Shown: in pieces, positions 1 through 7,820 of the stretch | How the letters are laid out: each line of letters opens with the position of its first letter | Numbering within the stretch: position 1 is the stretch's first letter | NCBI GenBank assembly: GCA_021810025.1 | Contig: JAJZJS010000005.1 | Span: 1 to 58,698 of the forward strand | Reading direction: 5' to 3' | DNA length: 58,698 nt | Source: a bacterium | Lineage (GTDB): Bacteria > Patescibacteriota > Saccharimonadia > Saccharimonadales > UBA4665 | Made by a program: the position numbers and the translations under genes | Notes under the pieces: generated by a model | The model's database searches: none | Seen by the model: only the letters and a program-made list of their open reading frames with translations | Told to the model about the DNA's origin: nothing

Positions 1-107
1 AGAATAATTTCAATTGGTCGTCGAAACGAAAAGACATATAAAGGTTTATTGTTTGCATTTTAGTCCATTAATCATTTGGTTATGCTAATGCTAAAGCTAT
101 AACCTAG

Positions 108-141
108 ATTAGTCGGAAATTCGTTAATGATGCCCAGCCAA
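108..141. repeat. 34-bp direct repeat, copy A
   Basis: This 34-bp stretch begins ATTAGTCGGAAATTCG and ends ATGCCCAGCCAA. It recurs at 533-566 with a single T/C difference. The two copies flank the 81-aa gene at 153-398 in direct orientation. Shorter matches to the end of the unit (GCCAGCCA) lie near 647 and 1638. The role is unknown; a duplication or insertion footprint is one reading. Confidence 0.8.
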
Positions 142-152
142 TTATCCAAAAT

Positions 153-398
153 TTAGATTTCTACTGCTAGTTTTACACCTGTTTCCTTAGCAATTTGTAA
201 AATAGCCTCCCTAAGTTTATCCATTTGATGAGACATGAACTTCATTTCGTTATGATAATCTCGAACTTGTGCACTTAACTCAGCAATAGCTCCTCTAATA
301 TCAGCCCTATCGGCCCTAGCTTCGTCGAATCGTTTATTAACATCATTACGGAATTCCTCAACGTATTTAAATAGTTTTGTAAATTGATCTTCACTCAT
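153..398 (-). CDS. Small coiled-coil protein, 81 aa, unknown function
   Basis: The product is short, highly charged and predicted to be almost fully helical. A heptad-like pattern of I/L/V positions runs from about residue 8 to 70 (for example RADIRGAIAELSAQVRDYHN), which suggests a coiled coil. It has no signal peptide, membrane segment or cysteine. I do not recognise a named family. The gene sits between two copies of a 34-bp direct repeat, and a second, broken copy of the same gene lies at 1342-1587. The homologous stretches line up without a net length change, which supports this reading frame and start. I see no clear Shine-Dalgarno site. Mobile or duplicating behaviour is an inference from the repeats. 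Confidence 0.75.
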   Translation of the reverse strand: MSEDQFTKLFKYVEEFRNDVNKRFDEARADRADIRGAIAELSAQVRDYHNEMKFMSHQMDKLREAILQIAKETGVKLAVEI

Positions 399-532
399 AT
401 ACTATATTTTAGCACTATTCCTTTTCTATGGTTAAATAAAACTTTAGATTTTTTAATAATTATTAATAGTCTCTTCCATAGTATTTATACTCAATTAATT
501 TTAACCAGTTAAGTATCGAGTTATCCGTTCAA

Positions 533-566
533 ATTAGTCGGAAATTCGTTAACGATGCCCAGCCAA
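533..566. repeat. 34-bp direct repeat, copy B
   Basis: This copy matches 108-141 at 33 of 34 positions. It lies upstream of the 81-aa gene, so gene plus repeat form a cassette of about 425 bp per repeat spacing. The end of the unit (GCCCAGCCAA) resembles the bases around the start codon of the next gene at 647. Confidence 0.8.
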
Positions 567-646
567 AACTATATAGGCAGTAGCCTTAGGTAATATATGC
601 TGGCATTTGCTGCGAATTCTCTAAAGAGTGTTTAACACGGAACATA

Positions 647-1255
647 ATGGCCAGCCAATTTGATTTAGTTCTCCGATTATGGTATTGTAAATGTATGGAT
701 TTACGTCTCAAAGAAATTAAACGACTTTCACAATATACTAGAGTTGAGTTTGAGAAAGGTGCCATATCAGAAGATGAGATGATTGAATCTGCGATAAGAT
801 ATTCATGGTCCAGGTATAGCTTTCCTGTCGATTTTACTTCTCGGCCTGATATAGAGAAGGAGCTGGCGAATGGTAAGTTAAGAGAACATGAAGGTACTTT
901 AATACCTGTACCTTTATTTTTACCAAATGAAACAGATTTTCCGAAAGGATACTGTAATATTGCTAGCCCCGTTCTAGCTCAACGCATACACCAGGCAAAC
1001 ATATTTGAGGAATTAACCCCGACCTTAATACATGGAGGCTATGGAGAATACGAAAGAGCCTATAGTTCATACAGCAGATACCCTCACACGTTTATAATGT
1101 TAGGTAGAACATCACTTAGCGAAAAAACAATAGTGGATATAACCGCAGACCAATTTGATTATCAAGCACCATCGGTTTATGTTGGACCCCTACAATCTCC
1201 ATGGACAGACAACCCTAATTTCGAAGACTTAGATACAGGCTATGGCTTCTATTAG
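647..1255 (+). CDS. Hypothetical protein, possible papain-like fold, 202 aa
   Basis: I do not recognise a named family. Three spaced motifs recall papain-fold cysteine hydrolases: a cysteine at the start of a helix (KGYCNIASPVLAQ, about residue 100), a histidine before a hydrophobic strand (YPHTFIML, about 146) and an acidic strand (TIVDITADQF, about 160). That Cys-His-Asp order fits the fold, but the assignment is inferred by eye. No signal peptide is seen. The first ATG lies in sequence resembling the upstream 34-bp repeat, and there is no good ribosome binding site. The ATG at 695 is an alternative start, giving 186 aa. The neighbours are a repeat-flanked cassette and its pseudogene, so the gene may be accessory. 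Confidence 0.6.
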   Translation: MASQFDLVLRLWYCKCMDLRLKEIKRLSQYTRVEFEKGAISEDEMIESAIRYSWSRYSFPVDFTSRPDIEKELANGKLREHEGTLIPVPLFLPNETDFPKGYCNIASPVLAQRIHQANIFEELTPTLIHGGYGEYERAYSSYSRYPHTFIMLGRTSLSEKTIVDITADQFDYQAPSVYVGPLQSPWTDNPNFEDLDTGYGFY

Positions 1256-1341
1256 ATTATTAAACTAGTCTCGGCATGAATATCAACCTATGCAAAAGCT
1301 TGAATAGTTCTGAAGTCCGATCATGCCCTTCAGCTCAATAA

Positions 1342-1587
1342 TTAGATCTCGATTTTTAACTTAGTTCCAGTTTCTTGGGCTATTTGAAGAATGGCATCAC
1401 GTAATTTATCTATCTATGAGACATAAATTTTATCTCGTTATGATAATCTCTAACCTTGAGCACTAAGCTCTGCTATAGCACCTCTGATGTCAGCCCTATC
1501 TGCCGATGCAGCATCAAATTGTTTATCCACTTCGTCGAAGCGTTTCTCTATGTATTTGAATAGTTTAGTAAATTGGTCATCACTCAT
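1342..1587 (-). pseudogene. Frameshifted copy of the 81-aa coiled-coil gene
   Basis: Reading leftward from 1587 gives MSDDQFTKLFKYIEKRFDE, then RADIRGAIAELSAQ, closely matching the intact gene at 153-398. An extra G after the SAQ codons then brings an in-frame TAG. The homologous frame resumes one base over (VRDYHNEIKFMSH), and a one-base loss restores the original frame for the tail (IDKLRDAILQIAQETG, ending KIEI). With one insertion and one deletion the length stays at 246 bp, the same as the intact gene. This is a decayed paralogue; a sequencing error cannot be excluded but would have to occur twice. Confidence 0.8.
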
Positions 1588-1685
1588 AGGAATATTCTAT
1601 CATTATTTTTTATTAAACAGGTTCTAACTTCGTTGCATATGCCCAGCCAGCATGAATTCGAACGTCAGTCAAATATGTATCTGGG

Positions 1686-2267
1686 TTATTTCTTTTTTCC
1701 AATATTCAACCAATTTACAAAACTATGCCAAACGTCAGGTCGAGTTTGATAGCGCTCAACTACAGCTTTCTGGCCCTGTTCAAAAACTTCGGCAATAGTT
1801 TTACCATTATCGTGATCAAGTACCGTAACCGTCATATTTGGAGATCGATCATTTTGGCCACATGGCTTATCGATAATTTTTCCATGTATATCGTTACTAA
1901 ATACTTTCATGGTGCTTCCATCATAATAAGCCAGTAGCTGGTGAAGAATAATAGATCTATCTTTAATTCCACTCATCAACCGCAGAAAGTCATCTGGCTT
2001 AAACCAATAGTTTATTGATTTCATATAAGGTCCAGGGAACCCATTGAGGGCTGGGATGTCCCAAGAATCGTCGCTCACAACAACGGGTTTAGATAAGACT
2101 TCATACGCACGATAGGCTTTATCTTTAACAATAATTACTGGATCCTCACCTTGAATTTCGTCAATATCAATACTAGCTTGCTCCACATTTATATCAAACT
2201 TAGAGCAGACGGTTTGTGCTATAAGCATTTTTTCTTGGTTTGAGGTTGCGAATATGATTTTACTCAT
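1686..2267 (-). CDS. HAM1/RdgB-type non-canonical purine NTP pyrophosphatase
   Basis: The enzyme family hydrolyses dITP, ITP and XTP to monophosphate and pyrophosphate, keeping deaminated purines out of nucleic acids. The N-terminus FATSNQEKMLIAQ is the family's substrate-binding start (T/S-N-x-x-K). The central block VVVSDDSWDIPALNGFPGPY matches the conserved acidic and glycine-rich segment. The 193-aa length is normal. The final conserved Ser/His-Arg block is less clear (VVERYQTRPDVWHSF). A weak -10-like TATTAA lies six bases before the ATG. The gene stands alone next to accessory DNA. Confidence 0.85.
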   Translation of the reverse strand: MSKIIFATSNQEKMLIAQTVCSKFDINVEQASIDIDEIQGEDPVIIVKDKAYRAYEVLSKPVVVSDDSWDIPALNGFPGPYMKSINYWFKPDDFLRLMSGIKDRSIILHQLLAYYDGSTMKVFSNDIHGKIIDKPCGQNDRSPNMTVTVLDHDNGKTIAEVFEQGQKAVVERYQTRPDVWHSFVNWLNIGKKK

Positions 2268-2430
2268 TTTAAGTTAATAATAATCCCATTAGTATATTTA
2301 TATTGGAATTATATGTGTTTTATTTTTAAAAACAATAAAAGATATAAAATTCAAGCTATCACATATTATAACCCAAGTGCATTCTAGACTATTCATAGAT
2401 CTAAGACTTGAGTCACCCCGACACTTAACT

Positions 2431-2592
2431 CTATTTCATATAGACAAGATAAAATGACACATATATTAAGATAATCCCAATATTGGACATGAGTCTTTCC
2501 CAAAAATGGTGCCTAAAGAACAAAATATCAACAATTACTACAGTTAATATCATTAATATTACATAGCCAACAGTTAACATATTCTTATTCAT
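2431..2592 (-). CDS. Small membrane protein, 53 aa
   Basis: Reading leftward from an ATG at 2592 gives a 53-codon frame. It has two hydrophobic segments, about residues 6-24 (TVGYVILMILTVVIVDILFF) and 35-50 (NIGIILIYVSFYLVYM). The charged link RHHFWERL joins them, and the protein ends in lysine. The layout of helix, FFRHHFWERL, helix resembles a small conserved hypothetical protein I associate with many reduced bacterial genomes, but I cannot name a family or function. No strong Shine-Dalgarno site precedes it. The hydrophobic pattern and a clean frame support it as a real gene. Confidence 0.7.
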   Translation of the reverse strand: MNKNMLTVGYVILMILTVVIVDILFFRHHFWERLMSNIGIILIYVSFYLVYMK

Positions 2593-2728
2593 TTACTTAG
2601 ATACTAGGCATCTTTTTAATGCTAGTCAACTCAATTAAGTCATTGTTTATTAAAAACTAATATCTATGTATAAATAGTTTTAAAAAAAGAGTCTAGTTTA
2701 TTGGTTAAATTATATTTAAGATTAAAGC

Positions 2729-3604
2729 TTATATTTCATGAATCTTTGTAACGGTGTCGGCCAATTTTAGATAAGATTGAGCTTGAGCATCTTTGTTGGC
2801 CATAATTATAATATGGCTAATCCCATGCTTGGCCAAATTCTGAGCTAAATCTAGGAGTTGCTTCGGATTTTGAGCGGCGCCTGTACTATCAATTCGAGCT
2901 AATGAGGTCTTCTCTATTTTCTGATAGTCCGTACCAAGAGTCTGACAATGTGTTTTTAGAACATTTAATTTATGTTTTAAAATTTCTACATCAGCAGCAA
3001 ATAGGTTACAAGCATCACCATATTGTGCCACAAGTCGAAGAGTTTTTGTCTCACCACCTCCGCCAATCAAGATAGGGGGATAAGGTTGCGTAACTGGCTG
3101 AGGATTAAAAATTGGTTCAGGAAGATTATATATTTTACCCTTAAATGAACTTCGGTCATCTTTCCATACTTGATGAGCTAGTTTTAAAACATCCTCTAAG
3201 CGATCAAAGCGATTCGAGTTTAAAGGATCCAAAAGGCCTAGCGCCTTAGCTTCTTGATCGTTCCAGCCTGCTCCTATCCCAAAATATGCTCTTCCTCCAG
3301 ATACTACATCGAGAGTTGTTACGGCATTTAAGAGTACGGCTGGCTCACGGTAAATAACGCCAGTTACCATTGTGCCCAGTTTGACATTTTTAGTAATTCC
3401 GGCCAAATAGCCAAGAGTCGTATAGGCTTCAAGCATTGGGTCTTGATAATCTCCAATCCCGGGAAGCTCGAAAAAATGATCCATGACCCAAATGCTATCA
3501 AAGCCGACTTGATCGGCAGAAGTCGCTATGGTCGAAAGTCCACTAGCAATGTCCTGGTTACCGCCAGGATAATCGAAGCGATTAATTTGTAATCCTATTT
3601 TCAT
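2729..3604 (-). CDS. LLM-class F420-dependent oxidoreductase, 291 aa
   Basis: This is a luciferase-like TIM-barrel oxidoreductase. The start MKIGLQINRFDYPGG, the segment GFDSIWVMDHFFELP and the block GGRAYFGIGAGWNDQEAKALG are typical of the F420-using branch. These enzymes move hydride between reduced deazaflavin F420 and an organic substrate; the substrate here is unknown. It follows the related gene at 3616-4578 with an 11-base gap and a perfect Shine-Dalgarno site (AAGGAGGT), so the two form an operon. FMN instead of F420 remains possible because the family includes both. Confidence 0.85.
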   Translation of the reverse strand: MKIGLQINRFDYPGGNQDIASGLSTIATSADQVGFDSIWVMDHFFELPGIGDYQDPMLEAYTTLGYLAGITKNVKLGTMVTGVIYREPAVLLNAVTTLDVVSGGRAYFGIGAGWNDQEAKALGLLDPLNSNRFDRLEDVLKLAHQVWKDDRSSFKGKIYNLPEPIFNPQPVTQPYPPILIGGGGETKTLRLVAQYGDACNLFAADVEILKHKLNVLKTHCQTLGTDYQKIEKTSLARIDSTGAAQNPKQLLDLAQNLAKHGISHIIIMANKDAQAQSYLKLADTVTKIHEI

Positions 3605-3615
3605 TATTACCTCCT

Positions 3616-4578
3616 TTATAATATTTTCAATCGAGGAAGTACTTTTTCCCCAAATAGCTTTATTGTATTGTTTTGATTAAGAGAAGTTGTCTGGATTACG
3701 ACCGTTTCGGCCTTTAATTCTGTTATTAAGGGACTATAAACATCATAATAGTCTGACATACTGTGAACAATCTGATATTTGCTAAGTATTTCTTCCGGAT
3801 CGAGCTGATCTGCCTCATCTTGAAGCACCTGAGGATCACTTGATAATGCCCTGCTAGGAGCTCTAAGCCCTCTCCAGGGACCTAATGCCTCCCAAGCCTG
3901 CAGATTGTCTTCGGCATATATTGACCAACTAGACGCAACTAATCGGAAATTCTGAGGTGAATCCTGCAACTGCAAAAAGTCTTTTGTTCCCTGGATATTT
4001 TTAACGCTCGTTATAATACCGTCACATGAACTTTTTGCAATTTGAGCTGATTTTGGGCCTCCGACTGCCATTAGAATTGGAATATAATTTAAGGGAGGAC
4101 TGTATAATTTTAAATTATTAACTTGGTAATATTGTCCGTCATAATTCAGCTTGGTCCCTTGAAATAGACTACTTATTATATTAATTGCTTCCATAATTCG
4201 TTCAGATCGCTCTTGATAAGATGGAAATGCCTTGCTTAAAGCACCTTCATTAATAAATTCTCCTGTTCCGATACCAAGCTCAAAACGTCCACCACTAATT
4301 CGGTCAATGGTTGCAGCGGCCTGTGCCACAACCGCCGGATGAAAACGAAATAAAGGAGTGGTTACGCCAGTCATTAAGTTGATTCTACTCGTCTTGGCTG
4401 CCATCGCTCCCAGAGTAGCAAAAGTGAATCCGGCAGCTCCTTGATCTGCTACCCACGGTTGAAGATGCTCAGAAACCATTACGCCATCAAAACCACAATC
4501 TTCAAGTAGTTCAGCTTGTTTTAAAAGTTCTTCCGGCTGAAAGTGTTCATCTCCTAGAAACCAATAAATCTTAGCCAT
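3616..4578 (-). CDS. FGD-like F420-dependent oxidoreductase, 320 aa
   Basis: This protein resembles the F420-dependent glucose-6-phosphate dehydrogenase-like branch of the luciferase-like superfamily. Key stretches are GFDGVMVSEHLQPWV, SRINLMTGVTTPLFRFHP and SGGRFELGIGTGEFINE. The last corresponds to the cofactor phosphate-binding loop. The likely reaction is F420-linked oxidation of an unknown sugar phosphate or alcohol. A GAGGAG ribosome binding site precedes the ATG. It is the first gene of a two-gene operon with 2729-3604. No F420 biosynthesis gene is visible in the window, so the cofactor source is unknown. Confidence 0.82.
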   Translation of the reverse strand: MAKIYWFLGDEHFQPEELLKQAELLEDCGFDGVMVSEHLQPWVADQGAAGFTFATLGAMAAKTSRINLMTGVTTPLFRFHPAVVAQAAATIDRISGGRFELGIGTGEFINEGALSKAFPSYQERSERIMEAINIISSLFQGTKLNYDGQYYQVNNLKLYSPPLNYIPILMAVGGPKSAQIAKSSCDGIITSVKNIQGTKDFLQLQDSPQNFRLVASSWSIYAEDNLQAWEALGPWRGLRAPSRALSSDPQVLQDEADQLDPEEILSKYQIVHSMSDYYDVYSPLITELKAETVVIQTTSLNQNNTIKLFGEKVLPRLKIL

Positions 4579-4726
4579 GTTTTTCTCCTCTAACTTAATT
4601 GTAGCACCACTTGCATTTTGATCTGTGTCGTTTAAGATCCTTACCTTCCTAAAAAATTATTATATTTTCATTCTGAAATTTTAGTCATTATTATTAAAAA
4701 CTTGTTGTTATATTAGACGTAATTAA

Positions 4727-4867
4727 AGCTCTACTAACCATATTTTCGACATTGCACTGACTTTAGTTAAATACCATAATTATAGACCACATCAAGCCTT
4801 AAATTACTCGACTTCTAATGAATTTAAAGAGAAACTAAAAGCTAAGGTAGTGGCGCTTAGGTATTGA
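4727..4867 (+). pseudogene. Transposase/integrase 3' remnant (IS3/IS481-like)
   Basis: A 46-codon frame without a start codon ends at a TGA at 4865. It reads ALTLVKYHNYRPHQALNYST followed by SNEFKEKLKAK. The YHNYRPHQAL block is the typical C-terminal end of the rve integrase core in IS3- and IS481-type transposases, including the last part of the DDE region. A stop lies just upstream and there is no room for the rest of the gene, so this is a truncated relic. No terminal inverted repeats were found by eye. Confidence 0.6.
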
Positions 4868-4904
4868 ACCACTACAACTACTGGTAAAGAAAAAACTTAT
4901 ATGT

Positions 4905-5002
4905 TACAATAGCAGTATTGTTTTTAATGAATCTGAATAGATATAGCTCGACTCGATTTCATTGCCGACAATCGATTACAACTAACTAAAAAGGATTCAT
5001 TA
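4905..5002 (+). promoter_or_regulatory. Long leader of the DEAD-box helicase gene
   Basis: A possible -10 box (TACAAT, 4905-4910) overlaps a small hairpin with arms ACAATA and TATTGT (4906-4921) followed by a short T run. The start codon lies 80-90 bases further on, after AAAAAGGA at about 4990. A long leader of this kind is common for cold-induced helicases, but control by temperature is only inferred. Confidence 0.3.
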
Positions 5003-6205
5003 ATGTCTTATCATAAATATTCTACTGGCAACCGTAATGGAAGATTTTCTTCTAATAATCGATCTCAAAATCATCGATCATCAAGCCGTATTAAAAAAGA
5101 AAAAATAGAGTCTCATAAATTTATTAAAGCTGCTCAAGCGGCCGAAATAATAGAATATAAGAATAGTAATTGGTTTGAAGACTTTGCAATTCATCCTAAG
5201 ATCAAAAGTAATCTTAAGCAAAATAATTTTCAGAAGCCAACAGCTATTCAAGATAAAGCCATTCCAGCTGCCTTAGCCGATAAGGATATTCTCGGAATCG
5301 CCAATACTGGAACTGGTAAAACGGCTGCTTTTGCAATTCCAGTTATTCATAAAATTATGACATGCTCAGATAAATATACTCTTATTATGGCCCCAACTAG
5401 AGAATTAGCTGAACAGATAGATGACAATTTTAAAGTGATTGCCGCTGGCAGTGGAATTCTAGGAGTCCTCTTAATAGGCGGAACAGCAATCGGTCCCCAA
5501 CTTCGAACTCTTCGATCTGATCCTCGAGTAGTAATTGGAACACCTGGTCGAATTAAAGACCATTTTGAAAGGGGCACACTTGACTTGTCTAAGTTCAACT
5601 TAGTTGTATTAGATGAGGTTGATCGGATGCTAGACATGGGATTCATTAACGATATCACTTTATTACTTAAGAATACACCTGTACGACGCCAACTTTATTT
5701 CTTTAGCGCCACTTTTGATACTAAGGTGCAAACAATAGTTAAAACTTTTTCAAGCGATTTTGTACAAATATCAGTTAAACAAAGTGAAACAAGCGATAAT
5801 GTTGATCAAAATATAGTAAAGTATTCTTCGGGCGATGATAAATTACAAAAACTTCACGATCTCTTGGTTTCAGAAAAAGTATCAAAAGCCTTAGTCTTCG
5901 ACGACACACACCATTCTGTAGACAAATTGTCTAATGAACTTAAACTTAGAGGTTTATCGGTCGATACTATTCATGGTGGAAAGTCACAAGCCCAAAGGCA
6001 AAGAGCATTACGGAACTTTAAAGAAGACAAAATTAAAATCTTAGTAGCCACTGATGTTGCTGCTCGTGGAATTGACGTATTAGACATTAGCCATGTTATT
6101 AACTATTCCACTCCACATACTTATGGTGACTACGTGCACCGCATCGGTCGAACTGGTCGAGCTGGCAAAACTGGTTTTGCTTTAACTTTCATATCTAACT
6201 ATTAG
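5003..6205 (+). CDS. DEAD-box ATP-dependent RNA helicase, 400 aa
   Basis: The protein unwinds RNA duplexes with ATP, typically in ribosome assembly, mRNA decay or cold adaptation. After a basic, Ser/Asn-rich N-terminal tail of about 55 residues come the helicase motifs in order: Q motif (QKPTAIQDKAIPAAL), Walker A (NTGTGKTA), Ia (APTRELAEQ), Ib (GTPGR), II (DEVD, not DEAD), III (SAT), V (ARGIDV) and VI (HRIGRTGRAGK). It stops soon after motif VI, so it lacks the long C-terminal extension of many relatives. The start has a good AAAGGA site. An RRM protein gene lies convergently downstream, so RNA biology clusters here. Confidence 0.93.
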   Translation: MSYHKYSTGNRNGRFSSNNRSQNHRSSSRIKKEKIESHKFIKAAQAAEIIEYKNSNWFEDFAIHPKIKSNLKQNNFQKPTAIQDKAIPAALADKDILGIANTGTGKTAAFAIPVIHKIMTCSDKYTLIMAPTRELAEQIDDNFKVIAAGSGILGVLLIGGTAIGPQLRTLRSDPRVVIGTPGRIKDHFERGTLDLSKFNLVVLDEVDRMLDMGFINDITLLLKNTPVRRQLYFFSATFDTKVQTIVKTFSSDFVQISVKQSETSDNVDQNIVKYSSGDDKLQKLHDLLVSEKVSKALVFDDTHHSVDKLSNELKLRGLSVDTIHGGKSQAQRQRALRNFKEDKIKILVATDVAARGIDVLDISHVINYSTPHTYGDYVHRIGRTGRAGKTGFALTFISNY

Positions 6206-6705
6206 AAACTGGCCACCGAACTGGCCTGTCTATTGGGTCCCAAGTTAACAATTATTAAAATCATCTCGACCTGGCCCAAACCCAGATTAAGAACACAGTC
6301 TTTGGAAAAAGATTTATAACTCTGAACCAGACCAGGCATTAAGATTGCCTCCAACAAAACTAGGATGCCCAAAATTATCTAATTTTATGTCTATTGCCAT
6401 AATCTCTTGCCCGAATCAGATGAAATATTCGTAAGGCCAACTCTGAGATGGTAGTACTTAAAAATTTGTCCTCTATTTTTTCACTATTTGAAGATTTAAC
6501 GCTATTACTTAAAATTCGGTTTATGATATTTACCAATAAGATCTTCGATATCATTAAAAGTAGAGTTCTAACTTTTAGAAAATGTTTCTTGAGAATAACC
6601 GAAATAGCCTGCACCGATACTTTGCTTAGCGAGCTTAACCCTTTTTGAGTAAATCGAATAATTTCAATATATTAGGGTTATTTGCACATGCCATTAAGCC
6701 TGAAA
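6206..6705. other. Gene-poor interval between helicase and RRM protein
   Basis: Two overlapping open frames of 66 and 79 codons on opposite strands (6448-6648 plus, 6375-6614 minus) occupy this stretch, but neither has a recognisable domain or ribosome binding site. The 5' part carries repeated GGCC-containing motifs (AACTGGCC twice just after the helicase stop, then ACCTGGCCC). I see no tRNA or clear terminator. Confidence 0.4.
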
Positions 6706-6999
6706 CTAGTATGGTTTTCTAACATCACTTCGGTCGTTATTAGATCGACTCGATGATTTAGGTCGAGCCACATTAACTATCAGGCGTCGTCCATTAACTT
6801 CTTTATTATTAAGAGCATAGATTGCCTCCTGTGCCTGTTTACTTGACATTTCGATAAAACCAAAACCCTTTGATTTATGGCTGTCTCGGTCTTTTATAAT
6901 AGCTGAGCTAACGACTGTTCCAAATTCCATAAACATCGTTTTTAGATCTTGATTATTCAGATCATAAGATAATCCACCAACATATATTTTTGTAATCAC
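6706..6999 (-). CDS. RRM-type RNA-binding protein, 97 aa
   Basis: This is a single RNA recognition motif protein of the small bacterial type. RNP2 is KIYVGGLSYD near the N-terminus and RNP1 is SKGFGFIEM at about residues 43-51. A short basic and Ser/Arg-rich tail follows. It probably binds single-stranded RNA as a chaperone or stress protein. The start codon is GTG: the sequence TTAGGAGTAGTAGTG gives a strong ribosome binding site six bases before it. Upstream is a leader of 160 bases shared with the divergent HD-domain gene at 7164. It converges with the helicase gene. Confidence 0.92.
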   Translation of the reverse strand: MITKIYVGGLSYDLNNQDLKTMFMEFGTVVSSAIIKDRDSHKSKGFGFIEMSSKQAQEAIYALNNKEVNGRRLIVNVARPKSSSRSNNDRSDVRKPY

Positions 7000-7163
7000 T
7001 ACTACTCCTAATTTAAGTTAATGCAACTTTTTGATTTTAAAACTTGATTAGGAATAATATTAACATAATCCTCTAACCTATGGTTACAGTATAGCACAAC
7101 TTACCTATCGAGTATCTTCTTATAATTGGCAATTATTATTAGACTTTGTTTTAATTAGAAATA

Positions 7164-7742
7164 GTGATTAATTATACGAAACGACTTGATCATGGCCTAC
7201 GTGTTGCAAGCATTGCCCATGATCAAAATAAGCAATACAGAAGAGGCGGTAAGATCCCGTATATTGTGCATCCGTTTGGAGCAATGCTAATTGCTTCAAC
7301 AGTTACGGAAGATGAAGACGTCTTAATCGCCTGTCTATTGCACGATGTTCTAGAAGATGTTCCCAGTTCAATTTATTCTAAAGAACAACTTAAATCAGAC
7401 TTTGGAGAAAGAGTTCTTCGATTTGTTGAAGACGTTACCAAGGACCCAAATCTTAAAACTTGGCAAGAAACAACCTTAAGTTACTTGAATCATCTTAAAG
7501 ACTCAGCTCAGCCCGAGTCTTTAATCGTTTGTGCAGCTGATAAAATTCAGAATATGACGTCCATAAATATTGATTACCAAAATGTCGGGAATAATATTTG
7601 GGATATTTTTACGACAAAATCCAAAGCTGATCAAATATGGTTTTTTGGTGAAATTTATAACACCCTTAAAACACGTAAATGTCCTAAGTTACTTCTTGAT
7701 AACTATCAAAAGTGTTTCAGGGAACTTAAAGATTTAACTTAG
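7164..7742 (+). CDS. HD-domain hydrolase, RelA/SpoT or MESH1-like, 192 aa
   Basis: This is a metal-dependent phosphohydrolase domain of the kind that removes pyrophosphate from (p)ppGpp. The metal-binding residues are visible as YIVHPFGAM (first His), CLLHDVLEDV (HD plus ED) and CAADKIQNM (second Asp). There is no synthetase, TGS or ACT domain, so it is a stand-alone hydrolase. The GTG start was chosen because the frame before it is closed; the ribosome binding site is weak. Hydrolysis of ppGpp is inferred from family, and another nucleotide substrate is possible. Confidence 0.8.
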   Translation: MINYTKRLDHGLRVASIAHDQNKQYRRGGKIPYIVHPFGAMLIASTVTEDEDVLIACLLHDVLEDVPSSIYSKEQLKSDFGERVLRFVEDVTKDPNLKTWQETTLSYLNHLKDSAQPESLIVCAADKIQNMTSINIDYQNVGNNIWDIFTTKSKADQIWFFGEIYNTLKTRKCPKLLLDNYQKCFRELKDLT

Positions 7743-7803
7743 TTTTATTACAGCTAATTCATAATGAGGATTGTTATATTTTTTATTAGATGGGTACTTA
7801 TAG

Positions 7804-7809
7804 TATAAT
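7804..7809 (+). promoter_or_regulatory. -10 box (TATAAT) near the PBP start codon
   Basis: A perfect TATAAT ends 11 bases before the ATG at 7821. Transcription should begin about seven bases after the box, leaving a leader of only 4-5 bases and no room for a Shine-Dalgarno site. The preceding bases hold no good ribosome binding site either. Confidence 0.55.
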
Positions 7810-7820
7810 TTGGTCATAAA

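Noticed and set aside
1..152. Search for a gene at the left edge
   Set aside because: No open frame or RNA seen; only the 34-bp repeat is notable.
1342..1587. Programmed frameshift instead of pseudogene
   Set aside because: Two opposite one-base changes with no slippery sequence, and an intact copy nearby, make decay more likely.
6375..6648. Two overlapping open frames on opposite strands between helicase and RRM genes
   Set aside because: Neither has a ribosome binding site, a recognisable domain or clear coding character; both may be chance in AT-rich DNA.
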